64,000 nucleotides of DNA from Hirsutella rhossiliensis (lineage: Eukaryota; Ascomycota; Sordariomycetes; Hypocreales; Ophiocordycipitaceae): the NCBI RefSeq assembly GCF_020360975.1, contig NW_025408673.1, positions 124,001 through 188,000 on the forward strand, in the 5' to 3' direction. This document shows positions 33,900 through 46,689 of this stretch, in pieces. The position numbers and the translations under genes are program-made. The notes beneath the pieces are model-generated. The model saw only the letters and a program-made list of their open reading frames with translations, did not search any database and was not told where the DNA came from. Each line of letters opens with the position of its first letter. Position 1 is the first letter of the stretch.

Positions 33900-34944
33900 C
33901 CTTAAGATAAGTATAATAGTATACCTCTTAACCTAGGAGGTAAAGGAATAATTATAATATAGGTATAAGAAGATAACCCTTAGTCTAAACCTTATACCCT
34001 TAACTTAGCGGTTAATAAGGCTAGCTTAAGGGTATTATAAGTATAAGAATATTTTAAATAAAAGGATATATTATAAGGGATTAACGTAAGTAATATTATT
34101 AAAGGAAAACGGGCTTATAGGCTTAAGAGACCCCTTACTAATAATATTATTATAAACGTAAGTAAGTATAAGCTTTATATTATTAATATACCGCCTCCCC
34201 TTACTTCCTTTAATATAGTAATAGCTTTAGAATTTATATATAAGTAAAAGGAAGCTATAGACCGCGAAATAAAAGAAAACCTAGCTAGGGGTATATAAAA
34301 GACTATCTTAAAAGCTATTATTAAATAGAATATTTACTTTTTAATCCTCTTATATTAAGTCTTTATATAAAAGACTAATAAATAAAGGTATATTATATAC
34401 TTTAAAGTATATATTATAGTTTATAAAGACTTATAACCTAAGGATAATAAGGATATATATATAGCTATACTATAAGTATAAATATTTTAACTATTAATAG
34501 CTTTCTACTACCTTAAGGACTTTAATATAGAATAATATAATATAAAAATAGTATTTTTATATATAATCTTATACTAAGAAGTCTATTACTAGCCTTTACT
34601 AAGATTCTTAATACCTAAGCTATACTTAAAGCTATTAAAAGTACTATATAAGTTCTATATCTCTTTAAAGTTATAGTTTAAAGAGATATTTAGTTTCTTT
34701 ATAAAACTAAGAGCTTAATAGCTAGTAGAAAACGCTTATATATTAGTTTAAAAGGGCGTTATTATCTTTATCTTTATAGATAATATCGTTATAATATATC
34801 TTAAAAGGTAAAAATAAGATTAAGAAGAGCTATATAAGGCTATTATAAAAAAATATACTATTTTATATATAAGAGAGCTATATTAGTTCCTTAGTATTAA
34901 GATTATTAAAGATAGGGCTCTTAAAAGGTATAGATCTTATAAGT
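33900..34944 (+). pseudogene. Copia-type reverse transcriptase fragment (degenerate)
   Basis: A + frame reads EAIDREIKENLARG, FIQKTNKQRYIIYFK (fingers), the DFNIE(QY)NI palm block, VLYKFYISLKL in place of the KALYGLKQSP block, IFIDNIVII for the YVDDI active site, and LYQFLSIKII for LHQFLGI. This is Ty1/copia RT from a family other than Cop-1 and Cop-2. Its 3' end is interrupted near 34944 by LINE B. Orientation is opposite to the neighbouring Cop-2-type LTR, so the two are not one element. Confidence 0.72.
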
Positions 34945-35137
34945 AAGCTTAACTATAACCTTATTAGTATTATATATTATAATACTAATAAGTAAGAAAT
35001 ACCTAACCTATCGATCTTAAAGTAAGCCCTAAAATTAAAAGCGGACCTTATCTTATTATAAGAGCCCTACTTCTATAAGATTAATAATAGCTATATCCCT
35101 ATATAGTATCCGGCCTATAACGTTATAACTCTTATCT
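34945..35137 (+). pseudogene. LINE B endonuclease, N-terminal piece
   Basis: The + frame reads NYNLISIIYYNTNK near the start and ADLILL-EPYFYKINN, the Q-E-P catalytic block of apurinic-type LINE endonucleases. The same sequence in LINE C lies at about 51580-51430 on the - strand, joined there directly to the rest of the endonuclease. Here Gyp-3 cuts it at 35137 with TATCT on this side. Confidence 0.8.
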
Positions 35138-35394
35138 TATAAGGGAATATATATTATAGTATAATTAGTTAGGTAGTAGAAATAGCTAGAGGTATTACGC
35201 TATATATATTATATTCTCCTTATTATAAGACTAAGGCTTATAAGAAAAGTAATTTCTCCTTTTTAGTTAAAGTAATAAATAGTCTATAATATATAAGTAG
35301 GGTAGGTATAATTCCTTACTAATACCTTACTAATATATTAGTACTATATACTTATATACTTTATTAGCTTATACCTCTTAATAGTACTTTTATA
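35138..35394 (-). repeat. Gyp-3 3' LTR (257 bp)
   Basis: On the + strand it reads TATAAGGGAATATA to GTACTTTTATA, with TGTAAG/CTTACA ends before RIP. It matches 44314-44570 and, reversed, 45167-45423. All three are exactly 257 bp. Confidence 0.94.
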
Positions 35395-35415
35395 ATTATC
35401 TCTCTTTTTATATAA
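35395..35415 (-). other. Gyp-3 polypurine tract
   Basis: On the - strand AAAAAGAGAGATAAT lies directly before the 3' LTR, the expected plus-strand primer position. It also fixes the element orientation as minus. Confidence 0.62.
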
Positions 35416-35634
35416 ACGTCTTAGCTATATCTTTAATATATATTACTTTTACTATACTATATATATTTAATTAAAAAGAGAGGTAGTTTTAGATATATAT
35501 TATATATATATACCTATATAAGTATATATTAGTCTATACTTTATAATATTAATAGTTATTATACTAGCGGTTACTACTAAGTAATTATTATAGTATCGCC
35601 TATATATTAGCCGCGTAACTATAATATAAAGAGC

Positions 35635-35690
35635 GTATATATATATTTCTTACTTTTTTTATTTTCTTTTCTTCTTTAACTCTTTTACTT
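35635..35690 (+). promoter_or_regulatory. Putative promoter of the Gyp-3 antisense ORF
   Basis: A TATA run at 35635-35646 is followed by a pyrimidine-rich tract (35647-35690) and, after about 80 bp, by the start-like ATA codons at 35770. The layout is that of the Gyp-1 antisense ORF promoter at 17147. Confidence 0.42.
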
Positions 35691-36240
35691 ATAATTACTA
35701 TAGAGTTTTATACCTTTTTTTATTAATCCCTTATACCTTTTTATATTACTTTTTATCGACGATTTATTAATAATAATACCTTTTACGCTAAAGAAGATAA
35801 AGGACTATAACGCTAACTTCCTACGCTATATATAAGAGTAGGTAGCGGTAGGTTCGCCCTTAAAGTATAAGTAATTAGCTTAAAAGTCTTATAGTAATAT
35901 TAGTTTCCTTTTAACTAAGAAAGCTAATAAAGGTATAAGGGAATCTTAGTCTTAAAAGACTTTTCGTTTAAGACCTAATATTAGCGAGGGTCGTGCCCTT
36001 ATTACCCTACTAAATACCTTAACTTTAACTAGCGATAAGCTTACCTTTATAGGCTAGGAAACTTATAAGTCTATTACTTTTATTAGCGATATTAATATTA
36101 ATAAGGAGATTATACCTAAGCGCTCTTAGGTAAGTACTAATAACCTAACTACTCTTTCTTAATAAAGCGGCTCTAGCTAATAAGAGATTATCGCTTAGGC
36201 CGCTCCTTAAAATAAGTAAGCTAATATTAACGATAAGGCC

Positions 36241-36256
36241 TAGCTAAATAAAGGCT
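36241..36256. repeat. LINE A target-site duplication, left copy
   Basis: TAGCTAAATAAAGGCT here pairs with TAGCTAAATAAGGGCT at 37901-37916: 16 bp with one RIP-type difference. Long variable duplications are typical of LINE insertion. Confidence 0.88.
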
Positions 36257-37900
36257 TTTTTAAAGGCTATAAAACTAAGTACTTTTAAAGGTCTTAGGGG
36301 CCTTTAAAGGATCTCTTATTAAGGCTTTAAAAGCTAAAGCGGCCCTACTACTATTAAAGGTATAATTTAAAAGGGTATACCTCTCTTAAACCCTCTAGAC
36401 CCTATACTTCTTACTTAGTTACCCTATAAAGTAGGCTTATAACCTAGCTATATAGGATAACCTCGCTAACTTAAGCTTTAACTTAAGGGCCTTAAGCTAT
36501 ATTAAGTTATATATATAGCTCTTCCGCCTCCTTAAAGGCTTAGTAGCCCTTATAGGACCTAATTATAACTTAAAAAGAAGGAAAGCTAGCTAGGAGCCCT
36601 TATAGGCCCTAGAGCCTAAGGCCTTTATTATAATAATAAAGGCCCCTAAGCCCTTAGCTAAGAAGTAATACTAGCGCCTCTTAGCTAGCCTAGCTAGCCT
36701 AAAAGACTTTAGGTTATAGCTCTTAGCCTTCTATATTAACGGCTCTAAGGGGTGCCTTAAAGGGTCCCTTATAAAGACTAACGCTTACTCCTTCTATAAA
36801 ATAGGCCTAGAAAATAAGCTTATTAAGGCATACTATAAGAACCTAGGGCCCTTAATCGAAGTAGCTAATATAGAGCTATTTACGATATTAAGGGTCTTAA
36901 AGGACCTAGCTAAGAAGCCTTAGCCCTTAAAGCTTAGCCCTCTTAACCCCCTTATAGATACCTATATCTTTATAGATAGCTAAGCCGCTATAAAGAAGGT
37001 TATAGGTTTCTTAGACCTAGCTATATATATTAAAAGGCTCTTATCTAGCTTAAAAGCCTTTTATAACGTATAGCTATACTAGTGCCTTAGCTACCTAGGG
37101 ATCTTTAGTAACGAGCTAGCTAACTAGCTAGCTAAAAGAGGCTTAGGGGCCCTTACCTAAGGGACCCCTTTAGTCTCTATTAGCTACTTATAAAGAAAGG
37201 TCCGGTAAGCTACTAAGGACTATTAAAAGGGACTCTAAGCTACTAAGGCGGCTAAAGGCCTTAGGGCTAAGGGCCTAGGTAAGCACTATATATCTATTTA
37301 AAAGACCCCTTACCTAGCCCTTAGCTTAGAAAAGGACCTTATAAAGAGGCCTAGGCTAACCCTCTTAGCCTTTTACTAGCTCTTTTTTAAGGCCGGCTTT
37401 TTATTTTCCTTCCTAAAAAGGATTAATAAGGTAGACTAAGACGACTACTACTATAGCTAAGGAAGGTATATAGCTAGGCACCTTATCCTAAGGTGCCCGA
37501 ACTATAGGAGTAAAAGAGAGGTCCTTTACTAGACCTTTAAGAGATAAAAGGGGGCCCTTAGCTTACCTATTCTTTATAGCTTTAAGGAAGGAAGGGAAGC
37601 CCTTCTAACCTTCTTAGCTAAAATAGAGATACGGATAGCTACGTAGCTTAAAAAGGAATAACCTAGGGGCCCTAGGGCCCTTAGGGGAGAAATTTACTGC
37701 GTAGGAGGAACTAAACTAACCTTTCCTTTATTATTACTTTTATAGCTACCCTTTCCTTAATTAGTTATAAGCCCCTAGGCTCTATAGCTAGCTAGGACTA
37801 CTAATAAGGGCCTAGGCCCTTACTAGCCTCGCTATAGCCTTAGAGGATATATATAAGTAATAATATAAAAAGATTTAAAGGCTAAAACGATCTTAATACT
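36257..37900 (+). mobile_element. LINE A: 5'-truncated Tad1-like LINE (RT end, RNase H, 3' tail)
   Basis: The fragment starts in the RT C-terminal region and carries an RNase H domain: FYINGSKGCLKGS (first catalytic block, DGSK in the family), AYYKN-GPLIEVANIELFTI, TYIFIDS-AAIKKVIGF (DSQAA in the family) and NELAN-LAKRGL. A C-x2-C-like region follows (YYS-GRYIARHLILRCPN). The 3' end is AT-rich without a clear poly-A. It matches LINE C at 46560-48620 in reverse. Truncation at the 5' end with a long target duplication is the usual LINE outcome. Confidence 0.9.
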
Positions 37901-39249
37901 TAGCTAAATAAGGGCTAAGATAATAATAATAGTAATAATAAAGATAGCTATAATTTAACTCCTCTTACTAATAGACCTAGGAATAGCGGCGCTAGAAATA
38001 AAGGTACTTAAGTAGCGGTATAAAGTAGTTATACTCCTATAAAAAAGTATACTTAATCTAAGGCTAAAGCCCGCTTAGTTAAGGCTTAAGGGGTTATCCC
38101 TTATAAGCTTTAATATATATATTATTTTAGGACGGTCGTTAAGGAGTATAATATAACTAAGCTTAAGCCTATTAAAGTACTCTTAATTAGCTATATTTTC
38201 TTATAGGTTTCCTTAATACGCTATAAGTAGTACTATAAATATACCGCGACCTATAATTAAGTACGTTTCCCTTTAACTTTAGATATTATAATTAATAAGC
38301 TAATCTTTTCTTAGGCTACTACTTTTATATTTAATAACCAGGCTAATATAGTTATTATCGTAAAGTACCTACGCGAGCTTAATAAGCTAAAGACTAGTAA
38401 TAAGGATACTAAGGATAATAGCTTAGATATAAGCGTACTTATTTTTAAGGAAGGTAATTAGCGCTATCTCGCTATTATAGTATAGTATTTAGCTAAGGCT
38501 TTTAACGCTATTAAGATAGCTTATTATAAGTCCTTTAAGACTATAAGTCTATAGAAGTCTATAGTTATAAGTTTTTATCTAACCTTTTTATTAGCGACCG
38601 CTTAATAATATATTAGGTTAAGCGTACTAACTACTATACGCTAATTAATAAGCGCTATAAGCTTATTATTCGCCTTAACCTTATACCCTTATTTAATATC
38701 GCTTATATAAGCCTAGAGTACTAAGCCTAGGAATCTTAGTTAAAACTTTACTTTATCGATAGCGATATAAGTTATACTTCTTAATAATACGCCTTACTAT
38801 TTACTAAGGCTAAGGTAAGTACTATATTAATAAAGATAGGTCTTAATATAGAGGATAAAGAAGGAGCGGAGGATAAAGTAGTTTTAGTATTTCTAAAGGT
38901 ATTTAGTATAGTAAAGGGGGCGCCTTAGTTAGTTTCCGCTATATTAGTAAAGAAGAAAGGTAGTTAGAAGTAATAAATAAGTCTTATCTTTCTTTTATTT
39001 AGTTAAAACTATCTTTCTCTATTTTATTATTAAGGTCTTAATAGAGTTATAGTTTAGTTTTATTTTCCTTAATAATATTTAATAGGTAGTATAAATAGTT
39101 TTCCTTTATTCTCTTATTTTATTATTTTATATATAATTATAAGACGTTTAAGCGTGCTAATATATTAATAAGTTAGTAGCGATTTAGTAGGGATTTATTA
39201 CCGATTTAATAGCGCCTTCTTACGCTAATAGGTTTCCCTACCTTACTTA

Positions 39250-40760
39250 GTCTTATACCTCTTTTTCTTAGTTAAGCGAGTAGTATATTCTTTAATAAGG
39301 TCTTAGCTATTTACTATATCTTTAGTATTAACCTATTAGTTATACTTAGCTAGCTATCCTTTTTATTTAATAAGGAAAAAGGTTTTACCCTTAGATCTCT
39401 TTTAGTCTTTAATCTCTAAGACTTCCTATTTACCTTTATTATCCTCTAAGTCTAGTATTAATAGGGTTTCGCTATTTTTATAGGTGCTTTTACGCTCCTT
39501 TTATAGCTCTAAGAGACTAATATAGAAAACGTTATAAAGGTATAAGTACTTCTTAAAGAGTATAAGATAATATACTTACTTTCTAATAGCTTATAAAACC
39601 TAAAACGGTCTAATATACTTAAGTAAGAGTTTTCTATTTTTATCCTTAAGGTATAAGTTCTTTATCGATAATACTATAAGGTCTCATACTTTTAGTATAA
39701 ACGGTTAGTACTTTAAATTATAGTATTTTACTTACGATTTAATAGCTTTTTCTTAGTATTCCTTAAGCCTCTTTTATAGCTTTTATAGCTTAATAGCTCT
39801 TACTCTTACTTTAGGTACCCCCTTTTAAATAATATCGTTCTTAATATTAATATAAATATTTAGCTAATAACCTATTAACGCTTCGTTAAGTAATAACCTA
39901 GTTATTATATTCTTTATATTATTATATATAAATTAAGTAATATATAAGAGTAACGCTTAGTTAGTTTATTTTAAGTTAGTAAAGTATCTTAAAAAGTATT
40001 ATATATCTTAGTTTATTTATTCTATTTACTTATTAGTTTATAAGTAAAATACTATTAATAGCCTACGTTTTACTTATAAGATAAAATAGAGATTTAACTA
40101 GAACTTACTTATAAATAAGGACCCTTTATCTAAGATAATACCTTTTAAAGGTTTATATACTAATTTAACTTAATAATAGAATAATTCTACTAGCTCTAAA
40201 GCTATTATTATCTTAGAGATAAGAAAGGAGAGGTAATACTTAGTATATTAGTTTATAATTACTAAGATTATATTAACGTTTTATTTATTATATTATACTT
40301 TAGGTAAACCTATAGTAAAGTCTATTAATAATTCTTCTTATAGTTATATAAGATATAGTAATAATTATATAGTACTATAAGAGCGATACCTCTTAGATAC
40401 TATACCTTAATATACTAAGTATAACTAAACGTATTTATTTATATCTTTTATTATTCTATCTTAGTAGAAGTTCCTTATTAGTAGTTCGCTAGTATATTAA
40501 GAGCTAAAGTATCTTATTAATAGATTATTATAAAAGAGCTATATTAGCTCTTACTATAAAGCTACTTTTAAAGGCACTATAATATAACCCTTTTATAGTA
40601 GTAGTTTATCTAAGCATACTAACTAGAAACCGTTCCCTTTTAAGAAGTCTTTAGTCTCCTTTAGCTTACTAATTATTATATTAACCGACTAAGTATATTT
40701 TAATAACTTTAGTAGTTATTCTAGAACTTTTACTATATAAACCTTTATATAGTAAGCTAC
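39250..40760 (-). pseudogene. Gyp-3 integrase (degenerate)
   Basis: The - frame shows DFTIGLPKV (first catalytic Asp, family DFITGLP), IILDKGSLFISKF (second Asp, family SDRGSLFTSKF) and QIE-INQDI in place of QTERINQ (Glu). The chromodomain-side tail at 39450-39640 reads HxVFHVS-like hydrophobic strands poorly. Three catalytic positions are still readable, making this the best-preserved integrase core in the AT-rich block. Confidence 0.82.
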
Positions 40761-42300
40761 TTCTTTAGCGGTCTTCCTTAAGAGTAACTATTTATAACTA
40801 GCTTTCTCTTTAACTTAATTAGCTAATTATTTAGGTCTCGCGCTTAAATTATTATAGTTTTACTATAGATAAGCTTATATATTTTCCTTATATAAAGGCA
40901 CTTTACTACGCTTATATTAACTTAAGGTTAAGTAACCTTTTACCTATAAAAACGCCTTATTATTTCTCTATATAAATATAGTATTAATAGTAGCTAGCTT
41001 CGCTTATAGCTTTAGTAATAGTTTTATAAATAAGGGCTTCTCGCCCTTATATCTAAGTATTCTTAATAGCGGGTTTACTAAGTTTAATTTACTTATATAA
41101 TACTTAATTATAAAGTTAAATAATACTAAATATATATACTATCTTACTTACCTTTTATTTAGGTAGGTTTAGTATATAAACGTTTAAAGGTTATAGTAGT
41201 TTAATAATACCTTTACTTTATACGCTACCCCTTTAATATAATATCGCTAGCATTTAAATAACTTAATAATAGTAAATAGTTCTTAGTTTAAAATACTATA
41301 ATTAAGATTAGCTTTAGTAAACTTCCTTAACTAAAATATAATTAGATAGTAGCTCCCTTTATTATTAAGTTAAGAGATAATCCTTACTATTATAAATTAT
41401 AATATATTTATTTTAATATAAATACGTCTTTCTAGATTATAATATTAAAAAAGTAAGGCTCCTTAAAAATTATCTTTAAGAGCTTAAACCGCTACCCTTT
41501 TAGTAAGGTTTAGCTCTATACTCCTTAGCTTCTTTTTATTCTTACTCCCTTTTAGTAATATAGTTAAAAGCGCTATAACTCTTAAGTACTTATATATAAA
41601 TTATCGGTAAAAATTATAGAACCTAAAGAAAACCTAAATATTATAGTAGGTTATAGGTTTAGGCTATTAAGCTATTACCTTTACTTATTAAGAGTCTATT
41701 AATACCCTATTAATAGATAAAATAAACCTAAGGAACTTAACTAACTATTAATAAAAGATATACTTTAATAGTTTTATATAGAGCTTTATAGCCCTTAGCC
41801 TTTCTATTACTTATCTTTAGTATTTAGTATATTCTTCTTTTATCTTAGAGTATATAAGGATATTATAAAGTAAACTATATAGATTATATCTACTAGCCCT
41901 TTAACCGCTTAATAAATATAGCTCTAAAATATAGCTAGTATATTAGTAAGTTTAAAGGGTATTACTAGGTATTCGAAATATCTATAATACGTTTAAAAAG
42001 CGGTCTTTTATTTATCTCCTTTATAAATTTAAATACGTTAATATATATTCTATATATTAATCTTAGAAAAATGCTTAGCTCCTTAATAGCAGTTAATAAT
42101 CTCTAAAATAAGAGGTAAAGAGTACTAATTATTTTATATAACTTAGTTAAGTCCTTAGTAGTCTATATATAGCTATAAGGTGCTATCCTTCTTTAATATA
42201 AAAATAATAAGCGCCTTAGCTAGGCTCTTTAACTCTTAGATTATTTTCCTTTTTATTATATTTTAGATTTAATCGCGTAATACTTAAAGTTCCTTTTATA
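40760..42300 (-). pseudogene. Gyp-3 reverse transcriptase and RNase H (degenerate)
   Basis: The frames correspond to the Tf1/Ty3 RT blocks LISELL-, [33 protein letters not shown] and the thumb region near 41750. The active-site block expected as VYLDDILIYS reads VYF followed by a one-base deletion (TTTATAATATCC near 41890). So a frameshift falls exactly at the catalytic pair. RNase H lies between 40760 and 41330 with weak motifs. The rest is RIP-altered. Confidence 0.75.
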
Positions 42301-44313
42301 ATAAAAGGTAAATCGGTCTATAAAGGGGTTCTATATTAAAGATTAAATTAATTAAGTAATTTATTCCCTTTTTAGCTAGTAGTAAGTTAGGTTTATTAGC
42401 TAAGAAAGTATCTTTAAACTAGTAGAAAGTTAGTAGGATTTTAGCTTATTCTTCTTATAAAATCCCTTTATCTTTATCTTTATTTAGTAGTAGGATTAGC
42501 TTAGGATTAAGCGCTATTATATATACCCTTACTTTATTCCTATATTCTTAAAGGAATCTATAAGGGTTTTATAGGGTTTTACTACTTAGTTAATACTTAA
42601 ACTACTACTATTATTTCTATAAGATAATATAAATATATTTTTCTTTTAAGGTAGTAACTAATAAAAGGATTAATACTTAATTATTTAGCGTTAACTTATT
42701 AATATTAATATAGAAATAAGTAATTATCTTTTTAATACCTCTTATATCTATTATTTAAAGTAGTACTAACTATACTTATACTCCCTTACCTTACTATTAC
42801 TATGCCTTAATAACTTAGGGTATAATAGTACTACTTATAGTAATCCTTACTATTAAGTAAAGTATATATTTATAAGGTTAACGGTACTATAAGTATCTAA
42901 GTATATAGGGACTTTAGTAAGGTTTCGCCTTTATATTATTATAAGAGTTTTAAGTAACTATCTTATAAGTATTAAGTTTACTAAAGGAGAAGTATTTACC
43001 TTAATATTATACCTTTTCCTTATTTTATAGTATTAAGTTTAAGAGTCTTTACTAAGGTTTTTACTTTTAAAGAATTAGTATATTCTATAAATAGGTATCC
43101 TAGCTAATTATATTAGAAATATATAATTCTTAATTAAGTAAAAGATCCTTTTCCTTAATAACGTCCTTTAGTTTAGCCTTTAATAAGTATATTACTAGCT
43201 TATTAGTTATCGGTTAAATTAATAGTATTTTCTTAATAATTTAGCTTAGCCTATTAGCCTCTTTAATTCCTCCCCTTATATATACTACCTTAGGGTATAG
43301 TACTATTTCTATTCTTAGTTCTTTTAAAAGTAAAAGTAGTATTAGTACGTTGCTTCTTATAAATAATAGTATCTTAATATTATTAAGTAACTTATATAAG
43401 CTCTTCCTATTAATAGGTATAAATAAGTATTAAATAAAGGTTAATTTAGTCTTAAAGTTATAGCTCTAGCTTAGTAAAAAATATAAGAGTATATGCCTTT
43501 TTTAATAAGCGTTTAAAATACCTCTTTAAGGAGTTAAGGTATAAGCTAAACTCTAAGGGGGACTAGCCTTCTCGTTAGTAAGCCTCCTTTAATTATATCG
43601 CTAATAGTATCTCCTTATTTATAGTATTCTTAATTAAGATAAATATTTATTCTTTAAAATATACTTAATCTATATTATACTTAGTTTAGTTAATTAGCGT
43701 TTATTCTTTAAGGTATTAGCGCTATCTTACTTTATAGTTACTATATATATAATTTACTATATAAAGGATCTTTATTTTATTATAATAAAAACGTTTAAGC
43801 GCTACCTTAAAGGTATCCTTTAAATCGTAAGTTTAGTTTAGACGTTTCTATATATTAATAGGTTAAGATAATTAAGCGATATTTTTAATCTTAACCTTAC
43901 TACTATAACTACTATCCGATTTAAGGGAGTAAGACTATTAATACTTTCTTAATTAGATAGCGATAATACTAGCGCGTTTAGTAATTTCCTCCTTTAATTA
44001 TATAACGCGATTATATAGGCATTTTATCTCCTTTAGCTCTTTAATATACGCTTATAAAGCTAAGCGTTTCCTTATAAGACGGTTCTCTTTTACTTATAAG
44101 TAGCAATATCTTTAATATAGTTATAACACTATCTATAGTAAGGGTTTATTTTAAGGATATATCTTCCTATTCTTTATCTCTTAAGTAGATACTTAATATA
44201 TATAATAAAGAGGCCTTAACTAGTTAACTACTATATCTCGCTATAAAAGCGTTATATAGTCTTCTTTAAGTAGCTATTTTTACTAGGTAATTAAAAAGAA
44301 AAGCTTTAGAAAT
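42301..44313 (-). pseudogene. Gyp-3 gag and protease region (degenerate)
   Basis: Between RT and the 5' LTR the - strand is open apart from TAA/TAG and should hold gag and protease. I found no clear zinc knuckle or DTG/DSG site, so the boundary is positional. A purine-rich stretch beside the LTR (44285-44310) and the primer site could not be assigned to a tRNA. Confidence 0.5.
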
Positions 44314-44570
44314 TATAAGGGAATATATATTATAGTACGATTAGTTAAGTAGTAAAGATAGCTAGAGGTACTACGCTATATATATTATATTCTTCTTATT
44401 ATAAGACTAAAGCTTATAAGAAGAGGGATTTCTCTTTTTTAATTAAAGTAGTAAGTAGTTTATAATATATAAGTAAGGTAAGTATAATTCCTTACTAATA
44501 CCCTATTAATATATTAGTACTATATACCTAAGTACTTTATTAGCCTATACCTCTTAGTAACGCTCTTATA
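44314..44570 (-). repeat. Gyp-3 5' LTR (257 bp)
   Basis: On the + strand it reads TATAAGGGAATATA to AACGCTCTTATA. TATCC at 44571 continues the LINE B sequence and pairs with TATCT at 35133. Confidence 0.94.
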
Positions 44571-44575
44571 TATCC

Positions 44576-46557
44576 TTTTTATTAACTTTCTTAAGCTTAC
44601 TAAGAAGCTTAGGGTTATAACTTATAAGAGGAAGGAAGCTTAAATAAAAGCTAGCTTTAGCTTTAACTTCTTTTACGATCTTAATATATAGGCTATAAAA
44701 GTAAAAGGTATTAAACTATTTACTTTTATTAACTTATATAACGAAAAAGAGGTTAAAGGGGCCTTAGCTAGCTAAGGCTAGTAAGAGCCGCTTATAATAG
44801 AAAGGCTACTATTAATAGCCTAACTCTTATAGTAGCTCTTCTTTTTAATAAGGGACTTTAACTTATATTACCTTTATTAAAACCCTTTTATAAAACCCTT
44901 TAAGGCCTATAAAGTAAAAGCTCTTATTAGCTAGCTTAACCGCTATAAAGCTTCCTTACTAATAGACCTTAAAGTAGTTATAAAAGGTACTTATTAAAAG
45001 AAAGGCTTAAAAGGGGCCTTAGTTATAGACCTTACTTTTTATAGCCCTTTTAAATAGCTAACCTAAGCTAACTTTTACTTCTTAGATGCTATAGGCTTAG
45101 ATTATAAGCTTATAGCCTTTAAAGCTAGCTTAAGCGGCCTTAATAAGCCCTTACTAGCTAAGCTTATATAAGAGCGCTACTAAGAAGTATAGGCTAATAA
45201 AGCACTTAGGTATATAGTACTAATATATTAGTAGGGTATTAGTAAGGTATTATACTTACCCTACTTATATATTATAGACTACTCGCTACTTTAATAAAAG
45301 AGAAGAAATTCCTCTTCTTATAAGCTTTAGTCTTATAATAAAGAGAATATAATATATATAGTATAGTACTTCTAGCTATCTCTACTACCTAACTAATCGT
45401 ACCGTAATATATATTCCTTTATAGCTTACTACTTATAATTATAGTAAAGTAAACTAAAAAGTATCTTTAAAATACTTAGCTAAGAAGGAATAAAACCTCC
45501 TTATAGCTATAAAGAAGGCTATAAAAAGAGATAACTTAAAAGGGATAGCTTTTCTTTTAATAAGAACCTTTATAAAGGCCGCGAATATAGCGATACTAAA
45601 AAAGAGGCCTTATAAAAGATCTAAGCCTTAGTAGACTAACGAGCTAACCCGCTTTTAAAAAGCCCTAAGCTTAGCTTAATAGGTATATAAGCTAGCCTAG
45701 GATAAAAAGAGCTAAAAGAGCTTTATAAAGGCCTAAAATAGCTTAAGTATACTATTAAGGCTATTAAAAAGTAATACTAAGAGAGTTTCTTTATAAAAGT
45801 AATAAGAAAGAATATCTTTATAGCCTTTTCTTATACTAAGGCTAAAGCTAACCTTACCCTTCTTAGTATCTTATATATAAAAGAAAGGATAGAGGTAAAA
45901 GCTAATACCTTTATAGAAAAATATAAGGCCTTTATAATAACCCTTTTTTTAACTTTAGACCCTAGCCCTAGCCCTTCTTTTAGCCCCCCTTAGAGCTTAG
46001 AAAAAGAAGAGCCCCTAGGCTATATAAGTAGTAAAAGCATAGTTAAGTAAGACTAGCTAGAGCTAAAGAACCCTAAGATTAAAAGGGCTATTTTTAGCTT
46101 TTTTAATAAAAAAGCTCTTATCCTTAACTTCCTTAGCTTCCTCTTTATTTAATATATATATAAAGCTATCCTTATAGTTTTTAATAGGGCCTATAAAGCT
46201 TTATTTAACTAAGGATACTACCTTAAGGTAAAAAAGAAAGTTATAAGAATTATACTTCTTAAGTAAAATAAGCTAGACTATACTATCTTTAAGGCTTATA
46301 AGGTTATAAGTTTACTTAACTACTTAAAAAAGGTCCTTAAAAAGCTATATACTACCTAGCTAAGCTATTTAGCTAATATAGCTAGGCTTTTAAACCTTAT
46401 ATAGCTAAGTAAATAAAAATAATAGTTAGCTATAAATATAGCCTCCCTCCTTTTATACTATATCTAAAAAAAGTAGGAGTTTAATAAGAAGGCTATTACT
46501 AGTACCCTCTTATTAAATATAAAGGGTACCTTTAATTTTATATTAAAAGAATAGCTT
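44576..46557 (+). pseudogene. LINE B endonuclease and first half of reverse transcriptase
   Basis: After the Gyp-3 insertion the LINE resumes with the endonuclease: LLIRDFNLYYLYQNPFIK (family GDFNxHHPxW) near 44840, IDLTFYS, and LDYKLIAF (family D-H-x-P). It then runs through a Lys-rich linker into RT with SLRLIRLQVYLTT-type fingers, SYLANIARLL, QLGF, INTASLL and LNIKGTFNFILKE (the catalytic FD region, now FN). A solo LTR interrupts at 45167-45423. LINE C interrupts at 46558, just before the RT active site. Confidence 0.84.
45167..45423 (+). repeat. Solo LTR of Gyp-3 (257 bp)
   Basis: It is exactly the length of the two Gyp-3 LTRs and matches them in reverse orientation. The target duplication GCTTA is perfect at 45162-45166 and 45424-45428. 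LINE C retains the empty site (CTAAGCTTACTAGC read on its sense strand), so the insertion postdates LINE B. Internal sequence was removed by LTR-LTR recombination (inferred). Confidence 0.95.
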
Positions 46558-46689
46558 TTTTTAATATTATTACTTATATATAGCTTTTAGGGCTATAGTA
46601 AGGCTAGTAAGGGCCTAGGCCCCTATTAGTAGTCCTATCTAGCTATAGAGCTTAGGGGCTTATAACTAATTAAGGAAAGGGTAGCTATA

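Larger units (their letters stand above)
35770..38990 (+). pseudogene. Antisense ORF inside Gyp-3, split by LINE A, unrecognised
   Basis: Three ATA codons (ATG before RIP) at 35770 begin a frame reading PFTLKKIKDY, FLLTKKANKGI, EGRALITLLNTLTL and a Ser/Gln/Asn-rich stretch up to 36256. LINE A interrupts it. The same frame resumes after the target duplication (QLNKG on both sides) with an Asn-rich stretch, then VIPYKLQYIYYF, ELNKLKTSNKDTKDNS and LAIIVQYLAKAFNAI. Past about 38560 the best frame shifts (YTLINKRYKLIIRL), ending near 38990. About 500 codons remain after removing LINE A. I see no known domain. The frame continuity across LINE A supports an ancient gene. It lies opposite to gag-pol. 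Confidence 0.45.
35138..44570 (-). mobile_element. Complete Ty3/gypsy element Gyp-3 with antisense ORF and inner LINE A
   Basis: Identical-length 257-bp LTRs (35138-35394 and 44314-44570) enclose gag, RT, RNase H and integrase on the - strand and an ORF on the + strand between integrase and the 3' LTR. Target duplications are TATCT (35133-35137) and TATCC (44571-44575), the last base differing by a RIP-type change. LINE C shows the empty site (CTTATCCCTTTTAC). LINE A (36257-37900) inserted later into the antisense ORF. A solo LTR of this family lies at 45167. Confidence 0.92.

Noticed and set aside
34945..35137. First read as the end of the copia RT fragment at 33900
   Set aside because: LINE C shows the same sequence joined to the endonuclease, and the correct frame has the QEP block of LINE endonucleases.
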